NCBI GenBank assembly: GCA_019084025.1
Contig: JAHRBI010000007.1
Span: 1-64,000 of the forward strand
DNA length: 64,000 nt
Reading direction: 5' to 3'
DNA from: Burkholderiaceae bacterium DAT-1
GTDB taxonomy: Bacteria; Pseudomonadota; Gammaproteobacteria; Burkholderiales; Chitinimonadaceae
Part shown: positions 14,792 through 24,064 of the stretch, one piece after another
Layout of the letters: each line of letters starts with the position of its first letter
How positions within the stretch are numbered: position 1 is the first letter of the stretch
Made by a program: the position numbers and the translations under genes
Notes under the pieces: generated by a model
What the model saw: only the letters and a program-made list of their open reading frames with translations
What the model was told of the DNA's origin: nothing
Database searches by the model: none

Positions 14792-16462
14792 ATGCTGTTG
14801 ACGCTGCGTCTGCGTGATTTTGTCATTGTCGATTCAATTGAACTCCATTTTGCTACTGGCTTCTCGGTTCTAACCGGTGAAACCGGGGCGGGCAAATCCA
14901 TTCTGATTGATGCGCTTGGACTATTGCTGGGCGATCGTGCCGATGCAGGCGTGGTTAGGCACGGCGCGGAAAAGGCCGAACTCGCAGCCGAGTTTGGCAT
15001 AGCCGAGGACGATGCACTACATGCGCTGCTGGCAGAGGCCGGTCTCGAAGGGGATGCTGATTTATGCCTGTTGCGCCGGACGATTGATGCCGGTGGGCGA
15101 TCAAGAGCCTGGGTCAATGGTCATGCCGCTACAACTGCACAACTGAAGCAGATTGGTGAATATCTCGTTGATATTCATGGTCAGCATGCACACCAGCGTC
15201 TAGTGCGCCCGGACGCACAGCGTGAACTGCTTGACGCGTACTGTGGCGCAAGCCAACTGACCCGAGCCATGCGTCAGGCATGGCAAGCTTGGAAACATGC
15301 GCTGGAAGCCGTTGCCGCCGCTCGTGCAAACGCGGAATCCATGGCAAGCGAGCGCGAACGATTGCTCTGGCAAATTGGTGAAGTTCGCGCGCTTTCACCT
15401 CAGTTAGGTGAATGGGAAGCACTGCAGCAAGAGCATGCAAGGTTGAGTCATGCACAGAGTTTGCTCGCAGGCACGCAGAGTAGTCTGGATGCACTGATCG
15501 ATGGTGAGGAAAACCTGTCGGGCAGACTGGGAACTGTCCTTGCTACCATTACCGACCTGCTTGCCCATGATCCACAGCTAGGTGAGATTCATGATTATCT
15601 GCAGGCGGTGGACGCAAATCTGGATGAAGCTATCCACGCGCTGCGTCGCTACGCGGGCAGGGTGGAGTTAGATCCGGAGCGGCTTTCCGAGCTAGATCGT
15701 CGCATGGATGATCTATACAGGATGGCGCGTAAATATCGACTAAAGGTGGAGGAGCTGCCGGAAAGCCTCGAGAGCTGGCAACATCAACTGGAGGCGCTTG
15801 ATCGCGGCGCTGATCTTGATGCACTTGAGCATGCGGTTGTGCTTGCGAAGCAGCAATGGCTTGACATTGCAAAGCGCGTTTCGGCATTGCGGCATGCCGG
15901 TGCCCATCAGCTCTCCACGCTGGTGTCGACCGAAATGCAGCAAATGGCAATGGCAGGTAGCCGCTTCGAGACCACACTGCTTCTGCAGGATGAGCCAACC
16001 CAGCATGGACTCGAGGCCATTGAATTCCGCGTAGCTCCGCACGCTGCCGCTGAAGCCCGTTCATTAGCCAAAGTTGCATCCGGCGGGGAGCTGTCGCGCA
16101 TCAGCCTGGCACTTCAGGTAGTTGCCAGCCAGAGTGCGCATGTGCCTACCCTAGTTTTTGATGAGGTCGATGTCGGTATTGGTGGACGTGTAGCAGAAAC
16201 GGTCGGTCAGTTGCTGGCTCGTCTTGGTGCGCGCCATCAGGTGCTGTGCATTACACATCTGCCTCAGGTTGCAGCCTGCGCGACCCATCAGTTTCAGGTT
16301 CGCAAGCAGATGAATGAGCAGGGCGTATCAAGTCATATTGACGCGCTGAATCAGCAGGCGAGAATTGAAGAGATCGCCCGGATGCTGGGCGGTTCCGAAA
16401 TCACTCACACCGTCCGCCAGCATGCCGCCGAGATGCTTGCGCCTGTTCTGGGTGAGCGATGA
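14792..16462 (+). CDS. recN: DNA repair protein RecN
   Basis: RecN is an SMC-like ATPase that acts at double-strand breaks. Walker A Gly-Glu-Thr-Gly-Ala-Gly-Lys-Ser is at 29-36, coiled-coil arms span about 150-390, and the signature and Walker B (Leu-Val-Phe-Asp-Glu-Val-Asp-Val-Gly-Ile-Gly-Gly) lie near 450. The His-Leu-Pro-Gln-Val-Ala switch follows. It is 556 aa, typical. The stop overlaps the tadA start by four bases. I saw no clear LexA box in the 101 bases upstream. Confidence 0.97.
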   Translation: MLLTLRLRDFVIVDSIELHFATGFSVLTGETGAGKSILIDALGLLLGDRADAGVVRHGAEKAELAAEFGIAEDDALHALLAEAGLEGDADLCLLRRTIDAGGRSRAWVNGHAATTAQLKQIGEYLVDIHGQHAHQRLVRPDAQRELLDAYCGASQLTRAMRQAWQAWKHALEAVAAARANAESMASERERLLWQIGEVRALSPQLGEWEALQQEHARLSHAQSLLAGTQSSLDALIDGEENLSGRLGTVLATITDLLAHDPQLGEIHDYLQAVDANLDEAIHALRRYAGRVELDPERLSELDRRMDDLYRMARKYRLKVEELPESLESWQHQLEALDRGADLDALEHAVVLAKQQWLDIAKRVSALRHAGAHQLSTLVSTEMQQMAMAGSRFETTLLLQDEPTQHGLEAIEFRVAPHAAAEARSLAKVASGGELSRISLALQVVASQSAHVPTLVFDEVDVGIGGRVAETVGQLLARLGARHQVLCITHLPQVAACATHQFQVRKQMNEQGVSSHIDALNQQARIEEIARMLGGSEITHTVRQHAAEMLAPVLGER

Positions 16463-16986
16463 GCATCCCGCTTGACGAACATCAGCGCGATATCTGGTTT
16501 ATGAAACTCGCGCTGGAGCAGGCAGACATTGCCCGCGCAAATGGCGAAGTGCCTGTCGGGGCAGTGCTGGTCTATCAAAATGCGGTGATTGCAACCGGCT
16601 CCAACGCCCCGATTCTGATGAATGACCCGTCCGCGCACGCCGAAATGCGGGCGCTCCGCAGCGCAGGGCAGATACTGCAGAATTACCGTATGCCGGGTTG
16701 CGAGCTATATGTCACCCTGGAGCCTTGCGCGATGTGTGCAGGCGCCATTATGCATGCGCGTCTGGAGCGCCTCGTATTTGCTGCGCCCGACCCCAAAACG
16801 GGCGTCGCCGGAAGCGTCTTAAACCTGTTTGACCTGCCTACCCTAAATCATCACACCCGTGTTGTAGGGGGGGTTCTCCAGGAGGAGGCTGCATCGCAGT
16901 TGCGACGCTTTTTTGCGGACAGGCGAGCAGCCACTAAAGCCGCCCGCGCTGAAGCTCAGGGAAAGATGTCTGATATTAAGGGTTAA
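16459..16986 (+). CDS. tadA: tRNA-specific adenosine deaminase
   Basis: TadA converts A34 to inosine in tRNA-Arg(ACG). The zinc motif is complete: His60-Ala-Glu62 and Pro-Cys90-Ala-Met-Cys93, with Glu62 as proton shuttle. The start ATG overlaps the recN stop (ATGA), so translation is coupled. The C-terminal 20 residues are a basic Ala/Arg tail. The 3' end overlaps the convergent mltA gene by 11 bases. Confidence 0.95.
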   Translation: MSIPLDEHQRDIWFMKLALEQADIARANGEVPVGAVLVYQNAVIATGSNAPILMNDPSAHAEMRALRSAGQILQNYRMPGCELYVTLEPCAMCAGAIMHARLERLVFAAPDPKTGVAGSVLNLFDLPTLNHHTRVVGGVLQEEAASQLRRFFADRRAATKAARAEAQGKMSDIKG

Positions 16987-18175
16987 TAGCGCTACTACTG
17001 GGCGGCGGCGCATTGTTTGGCCAAATCATCCATACTTCGCCCTTCTGCTTCATTCTGCCGGCTAGCAACCCTGCTTCTGGTCCGAATCCCCAAAAATAAT
17101 CCAATCTGACCGGACCACGAATGGCGCCGCCGGTATCCTGTGCGATCACCATGCGCTGCAATGGACGGCTATCGTCATTGGGCCAGGTTGATGACAAAAA
17201 CAAGGGCGCACCCAGTGGCACGTAGCGACGATCGACAGCTACGCTGACTGCATCGGTGAGCGGCACCCCAAGTGCACCCAGCGGCCCCCCGGTTTGCTTG
17301 GGAAGCTCACGGAAAAATACATAGCTGGGGTTGGTATTCAGGAGCTCCTTCAGGCGTTCCGGATGTGAGCTTGCCCATGCCTGAATGCCCTGCATGGACG
17401 CCTCGGATGCTTTTAATTCCCCTTGCTCAATCAGCCATTTGCCGATGGATTTGTATGGATGTCCATTTTGATCGGCATAACCCACGCGCAGCATCTTGCC
17501 ATCTTCCAGCTTGATGCGTCCGGAGCCCTGTATCTGTAGAAAGAACAACTCAACAGGGTCGTCTATCCAAGCCAGTACCTTGCTGTTCAGTGGTGCTTTA
17601 CCTTCCTCGATATCCGCACGACTCCAGTAAGGTACAACCTTATTCCCGACAAGTCTGCCCCGCAAGCGCATATTTTTGAGGTCAGGGTATAGATTGCCAA
17701 GATCAATGGTCAGGAGATCATCGGGTACGGCATACAGTGGAAAGCGGCCTTTACTATTTGACCTGCTGCCCGTCAGCATCGGTTCGTAGTATCCAGTGAT
17801 CAACCCTTTTGTGCCGCTCGGTTCGCTTGAGCTGATCTGCCATGGCTTAAAATTTGCCTCGAAATAGCTCCGCACATCCAGCTCTGTCTTGGGGCTCAGC
17901 GCCTTCGCATCACGACAGGCCTGTGTCCAGGCACTTTGCTTCTCCAGTACTTTGCACGACTCTAGCCAGGCGGGCCATGCTGCCAGCAGTCCACTGCCAG
18001 TCCAGCCGGGCAATGAACTCCACGCCTGGGCTTCGTATTGGGCAGTCACTGGTTGCGGCTTGACTGGGGGTGGCACGGGTTCGGGGATGTCAGTCATTGG
18101 GCTGCGGGTGGCACAACCAAATAGGGTGATAGCCGCGATGCTGGCCAGTGCCAGTCTGATGGAAAAGTGGGGCAT
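16976..18175 (-). CDS. mltA: Membrane-bound lytic murein transglycosylase A
   Basis: MltA is an outer-membrane lipoprotein that cleaves peptidoglycan glycosidic bonds. The start at 18175 gives a lipoprotein signal of about 21 residues ending Thr-Leu-Phe-Gly-Cys; an in-frame ATG at 18199 is an alternative, and neither has a clear ribosome-binding site. The MltA core (Gly-Tyr-Tyr-Glu-Pro near residue 130) and the 3D domain with Ala-Gln-Asp-Thr-Gly-Gly-Ala-Ile-Arg-Gly and the Asp-Tyr-Phe-Trp-Gly end are present, including the catalytic Asp. Downstream the gene runs convergently into tadA with an 11-base overlap. Confidence 0.95.
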   Translation of the reverse strand: MPHFSIRLALASIAAITLFGCATRSPMTDIPEPVPPPVKPQPVTAQYEAQAWSSLPGWTGSGLLAAWPAWLESCKVLEKQSAWTQACRDAKALSPKTELDVRSYFEANFKPWQISSSEPSGTKGLITGYYEPMLTGSRSNSKGRFPLYAVPDDLLTIDLGNLYPDLKNMRLRGRLVGNKVVPYWSRADIEEGKAPLNSKVLAWIDDPVELFFLQIQGSGRIKLEDGKMLRVGYADQNGHPYKSIGKWLIEQGELKASEASMQGIQAWASSHPERLKELLNTNPSYVFFRELPKQTGGPLGALGVPLTDAVSVAVDRRYVPLGAPLFLSSTWPNDDSRPLQRMVIAQDTGGAIRGPVRLDYFWGFGPEAGLLAGRMKQKGEVWMIWPNNAPPPSSSAINP

Positions 18176-18240
18176 GTGGTGTGCATTCAATGCATGCATT
18201 TGCAGGCACGTAGAGAGTCGAGAAAGGAGATTCGCAGTAT

Positions 18241-18273
18241 AAAGAAAAACGGGCGAGTCGAGGACTCACCCGT
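18241..18273 (-). terminator. Terminator of the porin gene
   Basis: On the minus strand ACGGGTGAGTC pairs with GACTCGCCCGT (one mismatch) and is followed by TTTTTCTTT. It lies 43 bases beyond the porin stop codon. Confidence 0.85.
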
Positions 18274-18315
18274 TGATATCTACGTATCGAAACCTGCGCT
18301 AGGCAGATTCAGATA

Positions 18316-19392
18316 TTAGAAGTCGTGACGAACGCCAACCGAGAAGATGCTCGGTGTCAGGCCGCCCATTGCCTTTGCTGTCTTCGGATCCAGTGCCAGG
18401 TCGGACTTGGATTCCAGGAAGGTGTACTTGCCTGCTGCGCCGTTCTGAATGCGGGTGTAGTACGCAAACAGAGCAGTACGCTTGGTCAGGTTGTATGCCA
18501 GCTCAGCGGACAGGCCACGTGCGCCGTCGTCCTTGTTGTCTGCAGTTTCGTTTGCACGAACAAATGCTGCACGCAGATTCAGGGAGTCAGACAGCTTTTG
18601 AGCCACGGTGAAGGCCATCACGCGACGCTTGGTAGCGGCGGTGGTTGCGTAGCCATCGGTATCGAACTTGGAGTAGATCACGCCAACAGTTGTGCTGTCG
18701 ATGGTGTAACCAACGGCACCCTTGATACCTTGCACGCCAGCACCGGCAACCAGTGAATCCGGACGTGTTTCGTAACCCAGACCAGCGTACAGGCCGTTGG
18801 CGTTGTACTCACCAGCCAGGCTCAGTTGACGGGCGTTCTTGGTGTTGGACTTGGCTTCATCAGGAGCGAAAGCTGCCTTGAACTGGAAGCCGCTCATGAC
18901 CGGCGACCAGTATTGAACCGAGCTGGTATAGCGGGTGTGGAAGTTAGCTTGAGCTGCGGTCAGACCTTGAGTCAGAGCGCCGCCACCGTTGTTCACGAAG
19001 TTTTCCGAGATGTTGGCGTTGTTGTTACCGCTCACATCCAGGGAGCCACCGACAACCTTGAACGGGGTGTCGTAACGACCCAGCAACACGGTACCAAAGT
19101 CGCCACCCAGACCCACGAATGTGTTGCGGGTGCCCAGAGTGTTGCCACCTTGGTCGACGTCAACTTGCTGTTCGACTTGGAACAGAGCCTTCAGGCCATC
19201 ACCCAGTTCTTCGGTGCCCTTGATGCCGAAGCGGCTCTTGTAGCTTTCCACGCGGGTGGTGGTGATCGCGCCGTTGTCGAAAGCTTCGACGCCAGCATCA
19301 ATGTGGCCGTACAGGGTGACGGTGTTGTCAGCTGCGAAGGCCGGGGCAGCCAGCGCGCCGAGAACGGCGACAGCAATCAGGTGCTTCTTCAT
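18316..19392 (-). CDS. General diffusion porin (betaproteobacterial type, 358 aa)
   Basis: This is a 16-strand outer-membrane porin of the Gram-negative porin family. The signal peptide (Met-Lys-Lys-His-Leu ... Ala-Pro-Ala-Phe-Ala-Ala) is followed by Val-Thr-Leu-Tyr-Gly-His-Ile-Asp-Ala-Gly, the usual first strand. The protein ends in Val-Gly-Val-Arg-His-Asp-Phe, with the C-terminal Phe needed for outer-membrane assembly. The ATG at 19392 has GGAG about ten bases upstream; the open frame extends further upstream but has no signal peptide there. The gene is monocistronic with its own terminator. Pore selectivity cannot be told. Confidence 0.95.
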   Translation of the reverse strand: MKKHLIAVAVLGALAAPAFAADNTVTLYGHIDAGVEAFDNGAITTTRVESYKSRFGIKGTEELGDGLKALFQVEQQVDVDQGGNTLGTRNTFVGLGGDFGTVLLGRYDTPFKVVGGSLDVSGNNNANISENFVNNGGGALTQGLTAAQANFHTRYTSSVQYWSPVMSGFQFKAAFAPDEAKSNTKNARQLSLAGEYNANGLYAGLGYETRPDSLVAGAGVQGIKGAVGYTIDSTTVGVIYSKFDTDGYATTAATKRRVMAFTVAQKLSDSLNLRAAFVRANETADNKDDGARGLSAELAYNLTKRTALFAYYTRIQNGAAGKYTFLESKSDLALDPKTAKAMGGLTPSIFSVGVRHDF

Positions 19393-19592
19393 GGAATTTG
19401 ACTCCAGTCTTGTTGTGAAATCGGATTCTGCCTTGGTTAAGTTGTGGCAGAAGTGACGATACCCTAGGGGCCTCATACGCTTTTATATCGCAACCATGTT
19501 ACAGAAACATTAGAAAGTTGTATGAGGGCAGGTATGAGTTGCTTCTTAAGCATCTTTTGCGCAACGGTACTGTAGCAATACCTTCTACTCTA

Positions 19593-19633
19593 TGCATTTG
19601 CGCAACATTTTTACCAATAACGGTTGCAAATGC
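19593..19633 (-). terminator. Possible hairpin after trpC
   Basis: GCATTTGCGCAAC (19593-19605) and GTTGCAAATGC (19623-19633) form an imperfect inverted repeat starting 13 bases beyond the trpC stop codon. The stem has a two-base bulge and no U-tract, so it may be a weak terminator or an mRNA-stabilising hairpin. Confidence 0.35.
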
Positions 19634-19645
19634 AAGTGGAAGAAT

Positions 19646-20443
19646 TTACGCGCTGAATTTGAACAGTTGACCGAGCGTTGTACCTGGTGAAGGTTGACGC
19701 ATAAATGCTTCTCCAACCAGGAAACCATAGACATCGTGATCCCGCATTCGAAATACGTCCGACTCATTCAGAATGCCAGACTCGGTGATAACAATTTTAT
19801 CCTTTGGAATCATGGATAAGAGTGATATTGTCGTTTCAAGCGAGACATCGAATGTACGCAAATTACGATTATTGATACCGATCAGGGGCGTATTCAATTG
19901 CAGCGCAAGTTCAAGTTCGGCTGCATCGTGCGACTCGACCAGAACTGACATGCCGAGTGATTGAGCCAATTGTTCAAAGGCACGCATTTGCGGGAGATCC
20001 AATGCGGATACAATCAGCAAAATGCAATCAGCTCCCATCGCTCGGGCTTCGTAAATCTGATATTCGTCGACAATGAAATCTTTGCGTAAAACCGGCAATG
20101 AGCAGGCAGCGCGAGCGGCCTTCAGATAATCTGTATGTCCTTGAAAGTATTGCTGATCTGTCAGGATGGACAGACAGGCTGCACCGTGACGCTCGTAATC
20201 TCTAGCAATGTCAGCCGGATCAAAATGTTCCCGCAATATCCCTTTTGAAGGGCTTGCCTTCTTAATTTCTGCGATCACGGCATTTTGTTGGGCGTTGATC
20301 CGCTCAATCATGGCCTGAGCAAATGGGCGAATCACCTCACCTTGTTCTGCAAGGCAACGCATGCGCGACAGTGAGATAAGGGCTTGCCCTGCGGCTACTT
20401 CTTCAAATTTAGTTGCCAGAATGCGTTTGAGAATATCGCTCAT
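19646..20443 (-). CDS. trpC: Indole-3-glycerol phosphate synthase
   Basis: TrpC closes the indole ring in tryptophan synthesis (CdRP to indole-3-glycerol phosphate). It is a TIM barrel with the conserved [10 protein letters not shown] (59-68), [11 protein letters not shown], Gly-Ile-Asn-Asn-Arg-Asn-Leu and Thr-Glu-Ser-Gly-Ile motifs. It is 265 aa and is not fused to TrpF. It is the third gene of trpG-trpD-trpC, 35 bases after trpD. Confidence 0.97.
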   Translation of the reverse strand: MSDILKRILATKFEEVAAGQALISLSRMRCLAEQGEVIRPFAQAMIERINAQQNAVIAEIKKASPSKGILREHFDPADIARDYERHGAACLSILTDQQYFQGHTDYLKAARAACSLPVLRKDFIVDEYQIYEARAMGADCILLIVSALDLPQMRAFEQLAQSLGMSVLVESHDAAELELALQLNTPLIGINNRNLRTFDVSLETTISLLSMIPKDKIVITESGILNESDVFRMRDHDVYGFLVGEAFMRQPSPGTTLGQLFKFSA

Positions 20444-20478
20444 GCTTATGACAGAGTATCCGGTGAAATGTGCAACGA

Positions 20479-21507
20479 TTAGATGAGGTAGCTACGCGAT
20501 TTTTCAACTAAATCGGTTAACTTTTTTTGCGCTGCACCGCTGCTAATCGCCTGCTCGGCGGCGGCAAGGCCAGCCGCAAGGTCGGGCACAACGTCCGCAG
20601 CATAAAGTGCTGCGGCTGCGTTCAGAATGACAATATCCCGACAGGGGCCCGGCTCATTTGCGAGGACTTGAGTCACCTTATGCCTGCTCTGATCTGGGTT
20701 GCCAGCAAACAATGCTGCTTTGTCGCATAGGGAGAAACCATAGTCTCTGGGATCAATTTCGTATTCGTGAATCGACCCTTCTTTCAGTTCGGCGACCAGC
20801 GTTGGTGCAGTGAGGCTGATCTCATCAAGACCGTCCTTGCCGTTCACTACAAGCACATGCTTGCTTCCAAGCTGCTTGAGTACATGCGCTTGAATGCCAA
20901 CCAGATCCGGATGGAAAACGCCCAGAACCTGAGAGTCCGCCGCTGCCGGATTGGTGAGTGGACCCAGAATATTAAAAATTGTTCTGACGCCAAGTTCGCG
21001 ACGAATCGGCGCGACATTCTTCATTAGATTGTGGTGTGCTGGCGCAAACATGAACCCAACACCAATTTCGTCGATACAGGCACCCACCTGTTCCGGCGTT
21101 AGATTGAGGTTAACACCCAGTGCTTCCAAGACATCGGCAGATCCGCTGGATGATGAGACGCTGCGGTTGCCATGCTTGGCTACGCGCGCCCCGGCTGCGG
21201 ATGCCACAAAGGCAGCGGTAGTGGAAATATTAAAGGTGTGCATGCCGTCGCCACCCGTCCCGCAGGTATCCACCAAATGCTCACGACGCTTAACGGCCAC
21301 CTTGGTAGACAATTCACGCATCACTGTGGCTGCGGCAGCAATTTCTGACACCGTTTCCACCTTCACGCGCAGTCCGATGAGGATGGCGGCAGTTTGCACC
21401 GGGGTCATTTCGCCAGTCATGATCTGGCGCATCACCTGAAGCATTTCGTCGTAGAACAGTTCGTTACCGTCAATCAATCGATTGAGCGCGGTCTGGGGCG
21501 TAATCAT
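20479..21507 (-). CDS. trpD: Anthranilate phosphoribosyltransferase
   Basis: TrpD transfers the phosphoribosyl group of PRPP to anthranilate. The Gly-Thr-Gly-Gly-Asp motif for PRPP, Asn-Ile-Ser-Thr, Lys-His-Gly-Asn-Arg-Ser-Val-Ser-Ser and the Arg-Arg-Glu-Leu-Gly-x-Arg-Thr-Ile-Phe-Asn-x-Leu-Gly-Pro-Leu-x-Asn-Pro block are all present. It is 342 aa. It lies 9 bases after trpG, so the two are almost certainly co-transcribed. Confidence 0.97.
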   Translation of the reverse strand: MITPQTALNRLIDGNELFYDEMLQVMRQIMTGEMTPVQTAAILIGLRVKVETVSEIAAAATVMRELSTKVAVKRREHLVDTCGTGGDGMHTFNISTTAAFVASAAGARVAKHGNRSVSSSSGSADVLEALGVNLNLTPEQVGACIDEIGVGFMFAPAHHNLMKNVAPIRRELGVRTIFNILGPLTNPAAADSQVLGVFHPDLVGIQAHVLKQLGSKHVLVVNGKDGLDEISLTAPTLVAELKEGSIHEYEIDPRDYGFSLCDKAALFAGNPDQSRHKVTQVLANEPGPCRDIVILNAAAALYAADVVPDLAAGLAAAEQAISSGAAQKKLTDLVEKSRSYLI

Positions 21508-21516
21508 CTGCTTATC

Positions 21517-22086
21517 TCAGGCATGTGCTTTGAGGAAGTTATCGAGCATGGCGTGGCCGTGCTGAGTCAGAATGGCTTCAGGATGAAACTGAACACCTTC
21601 AATCGGCAATGTTTTGTGCCGAACACCCATAATTTCGCCATCCTCAGTCCACGCTGTAATCTCAAGGCATTCGGGGCAGGTTTCCCGTTCAATGGCAAGG
21701 GAGTGATAGCGCGTAGCCGTAAAGGGGGAGGGGAGATCCTTGAACACACTCGTATTGGTGTGAAATACGGGCGACGTTTTACCGTGCATCAAGGTTTTGG
21801 CATGAACAATTTTTCCGCCAAATGCCTGCCCTATGGACTGATGTCCAAGGCACACCCCTAAGATCGGCAACTTGCCCGCGAAGTGGTGAATGGCCGGTAC
21901 AGAGATGCCCGCTTCATTTGGCGTACAGGGACCCGGAGAAATGACCAAATACTGTGGAGATTTGGCCTCGATTTCTTCAAGGGTAATCTCGTTGTTGCGA
22001 TATACCTCAACCTGCTGCCCAAGCTCGCCGAAATATTGAACCAGATTGTAGGTAAATGAGTCGAAGTTATCGATCATCAAAAGCAT
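21517..22086 (-). CDS. trpG: Anthranilate / aminodeoxychorismate synthase glutaminase subunit
   Basis: This class I glutamine amidotransferase supplies ammonia to TrpE, and perhaps also to PabB. The catalytic Cys79 is in Gly-Val-Cys-Leu-Gly-His-Gln, and the His/Glu pair is in Phe-His-Pro-Glu-Ala-Ile. The oxyanion block Ser-Pro-Gly-Pro-Cys-Thr-Pro is near 50. It is 189 aa. It begins the trpGDC run. trpE is not in front of it, as it often is in betaproteobacteria; 500 bases without a gene lie there instead. The protein may also serve folate synthesis (pabA role). Confidence 0.95.
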   Translation of the reverse strand: MLLMIDNFDSFTYNLVQYFGELGQQVEVYRNNEITLEEIEAKSPQYLVISPGPCTPNEAGISVPAIHHFAGKLPILGVCLGHQSIGQAFGGKIVHAKTLMHGKTSPVFHTNTSVFKDLPSPFTATRYHSLAIERETCPECLEITAWTEDGEIMGVRHKTLPIEGVQFHPEAILTQHGHAMLDNFLKAHA

Positions 22087-22586
22087 GGTCTGCGCAACCT
22101 CTTGATTTTATTTGGTAATAAATGCCTACCATTGCTTCTGCACGCGCAATTTTTTGTGGTGTGCTTGGATGCATATGGGCTTATATGGGCTGTCGAGATT
22201 ACCACAGCAGAATGCTGTTGAGGCAAGAATATATAGCTGTTTGCAAAACCTCTCGGATACGGGGGCGCTCGCGCATCGATTCAAATGTAATCATTATTTG
22301 CTGCGCTAGACCACCTCGTCTCATGAAGGCCGAATTGCAATGAGCTGGTTCCAGGCGACTGGAAGATGGCGGGCGTCTTCATTTGCCTGCGAGAAACAGG
22401 ATAGGCGGCATTCATTCATGCTACCTATATGTCTTGGAAACAGAGGTCAAAGCGGCTGAACTCGGTATTTATTTGTTTTTTTCCGTAGGAAAAGCGGTCA
22501 AAATGCAGGTTTTGCAGAGGATGATCTGAGTAAGGTCGTGTTAAAAGACTTGATGCGCCGATCAGTTCGGGTTTGGCGTTGGGCGG
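22087..22586. other. 500-base stretch without a recognised gene
   Basis: This is the divergent space between trpG (minus) and holB (plus). Short open frames on the plus strand (for example 22122-22343) show no family features, no ribosome-binding site and many rare-looking Cys/Arg codons. The upstream part of trpG should hold its promoter. I saw no Trp-rich leader peptide, T-box or strong attenuator hairpin. A T-rich run at 22471-22481 is the only compositional oddity. It could hide the decayed remnant of a gene such as tmk or trpE, but no similarity is visible. Confidence 0.5.
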
Positions 22587-23603
22587 ATGTTGGAGGTTTC
22601 TTTGCTACATCGCTGGCATGAAGAGGCGTGGCAGGCATTAATGGCTCAATCGGGTCGAATGCATCATGCGCTGTTGATTACCGGAGAGGCAGGAATTGGC
22701 AAGCTGGCCTTTGCACGGCACCTTGCCCAATCGTTGCTGTGCGAATCGAAGGAAGTGCAACCCTGCGGCCAATGCGATGCATGCCATTGGTTTCTGGCGG
22801 GGCATCACCCCGATTTTCGTGAACTTACGCCTACTCCAGCGGAGGAGGGCGAGGAAGATGGCAAACTCAAGAAAAAGGCCGCTACCCATATCACCGTCGA
22901 GCAGGTTCGTGACCTCGCGCAATTCGTGAACCTAACAGCACATCGAGGCGGCAAGCGGGTCACACTCGTTCATCCTGCGGATGCGTTGAATGTGGCGAGT
23001 GCAAATGCCTTGCTCAAGACGCTTGAGGAGCCACCAGAGGGCGCCATGTTTATTCTGGTGAGCAGCCATTGGCAACGCTTGTTGCCTACTATTCGCAGCC
23101 GTTGTCGGCGCTTCCCGTTAAGTAAGCCTGTATTTGCCGAGGCTGAGCAATGGCTGGCAGATCAAGGCTTGGAGCGAGCCGCGGCCTATCTCGCTGAAGC
23201 TGGTGGTGCGCCATTGCTTGCACTTGAAAGTGCCGATCCGGCGCGACATGCTGCTCGGGACGCATTTCTCGGACATTTGCTGGACGTGCGCAAACTCGAC
23301 CCTCTGGCGCTCGCAGAGCGGCTAGACAAAGATAAAGTTGAGCCTGCGCGTGTTGCGGATTGGCTTGCGCGCTGGGTATATGATTTATCTAGTTTGAGGC
23401 TGACGGGCTCAATCCGTTATCATCCTGATCATGACGCCAGTTTGCGCGCACTTTCTGCGGCACTGGATCCAGTCAAGGTCATGCGATTCCACGACACGCT
23501 GCTTGATGCGACTCGTCTTGCGGGGCATCCCCTTAATGCACGGTTGGTATTCGAGCAGTTGCTGATGGCTTATCAGCAAATGGCCCGTTCAGCGACACGA
23601 TAG
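22587..23603 (+). CDS. holB: DNA polymerase III subunit delta'
   Basis: HolB is a clamp-loader subunit. Near the N-terminus Gly-Glu-Ala-Gly-Ile-Gly-Lys replaces a canonical P-loop, and a zinc module follows with Cys-Gly-Gln-Cys-Asp-Ala-Cys and an earlier Cys. The Ser-Arg-Cys motif (Ile-Arg-Ser-Arg-Cys-Arg-Arg) lies at about 175 and Leu-Leu-Lys-Thr-Leu-Glu-Glu-Pro-Pro before it. It is 338 aa, usual for the family. In related genomes tmk often lies upstream; it is not here. pilZ follows 12 bases downstream. Confidence 0.93.
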   Translation: MLEVSLLHRWHEEAWQALMAQSGRMHHALLITGEAGIGKLAFARHLAQSLLCESKEVQPCGQCDACHWFLAGHHPDFRELTPTPAEEGEEDGKLKKKAATHITVEQVRDLAQFVNLTAHRGGKRVTLVHPADALNVASANALLKTLEEPPEGAMFILVSSHWQRLLPTIRSRCRRFPLSKPVFAEAEQWLADQGLERAAAYLAEAGGAPLLALESADPARHAARDAFLGHLLDVRKLDPLALAERLDKDKVEPARVADWLARWVYDLSSLRLTGSIRYHPDHDASLRALSAALDPVKVMRFHDTLLDATRLAGHPLNARLVFEQLLMAYQQMARSATR

Positions 23604-23615
23604 GAAACATTGTTA

Positions 23616-23981
23616 ATGTCAGATTTGGCACGCTCAGCCCCCCGCCCAGGCGGTGTCCTGTCATTGAGTATCAAAGAAAAGGCTGCGCTATACGCCTCCT
23701 ACATGCCGTTTATTGTGGGCGGTGGCGTGTTTATCCCTACGGCTAAGGCTTATGCAATCGGCGATGAAGTCTTCATGCTATTGCAACTCATGAGTGATCC
23801 CAATCGGATCGCTGTATCGGGACATGTAGTATGGGTAACACCTGCCGGATCACACGGTAATCGCACGCAAGGTATTGGCGTACAGTTTGCAGCGAATGAG
23901 GCAGGCAAGCAGGCGCGTGACAGAATAGAAGGCATTCTTGGCGGTGCGCTCGAACGTAGTCGCGCGACCCATACCATGTAA
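23616..23981 (+). CDS. pilZ: Type IV pilus assembly protein, PilZ domain (121 aa)
   Basis: The protein consists of one PilZ domain with Gly-Gly-Gly-Val-Phe-Ile-Pro-Thr, Gly-His-Val-Val-Trp-Val-Thr-Pro and Gln-Gly-Ile-Gly-Val-Gln-Phe. It lacks the Arg-x-x-x-Arg N-terminal motif used for c-di-GMP binding, like the original PilZ, which acts in type IV pilus assembly through PilB and FimX-like partners. The holB-pilZ order is standard in beta- and gammaproteobacteria. ATG 23616 is preferred; an in-frame TTG at 23610 is possible. Confidence 0.92.
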   Translation: MSDLARSAPRPGGVLSLSIKEKAALYASYMPFIVGGGVFIPTAKAYAIGDEVFMLLQLMSDPNRIAVSGHVVWVTPAGSHGNRTQGIGVQFAANEAGKQARDRIEGILGGALERSRATHTM

Positions 23982-24019
23982 GTCATATCGATTTTGCGGG
24001 TCAGTGCAAAGCATGAATC

Positions 24020-24043
24020 GCCCGGCTCGGCCGGGCATTTTGT
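24020..24043 (+). terminator. Rho-independent terminator after pilZ
   Basis: GCCCGGC (24020-24026) and GCCGGGC (24030-24036) form a perfect stem with a TCG loop, followed by ATTTTGTT. It separates the holB-pilZ unit from the acylase gene, whose ATG begins 29 bases after the stem. Confidence 0.85.
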
Positions 24044-24064
24044 TGTGTCATTTCAGGAGTCGTC

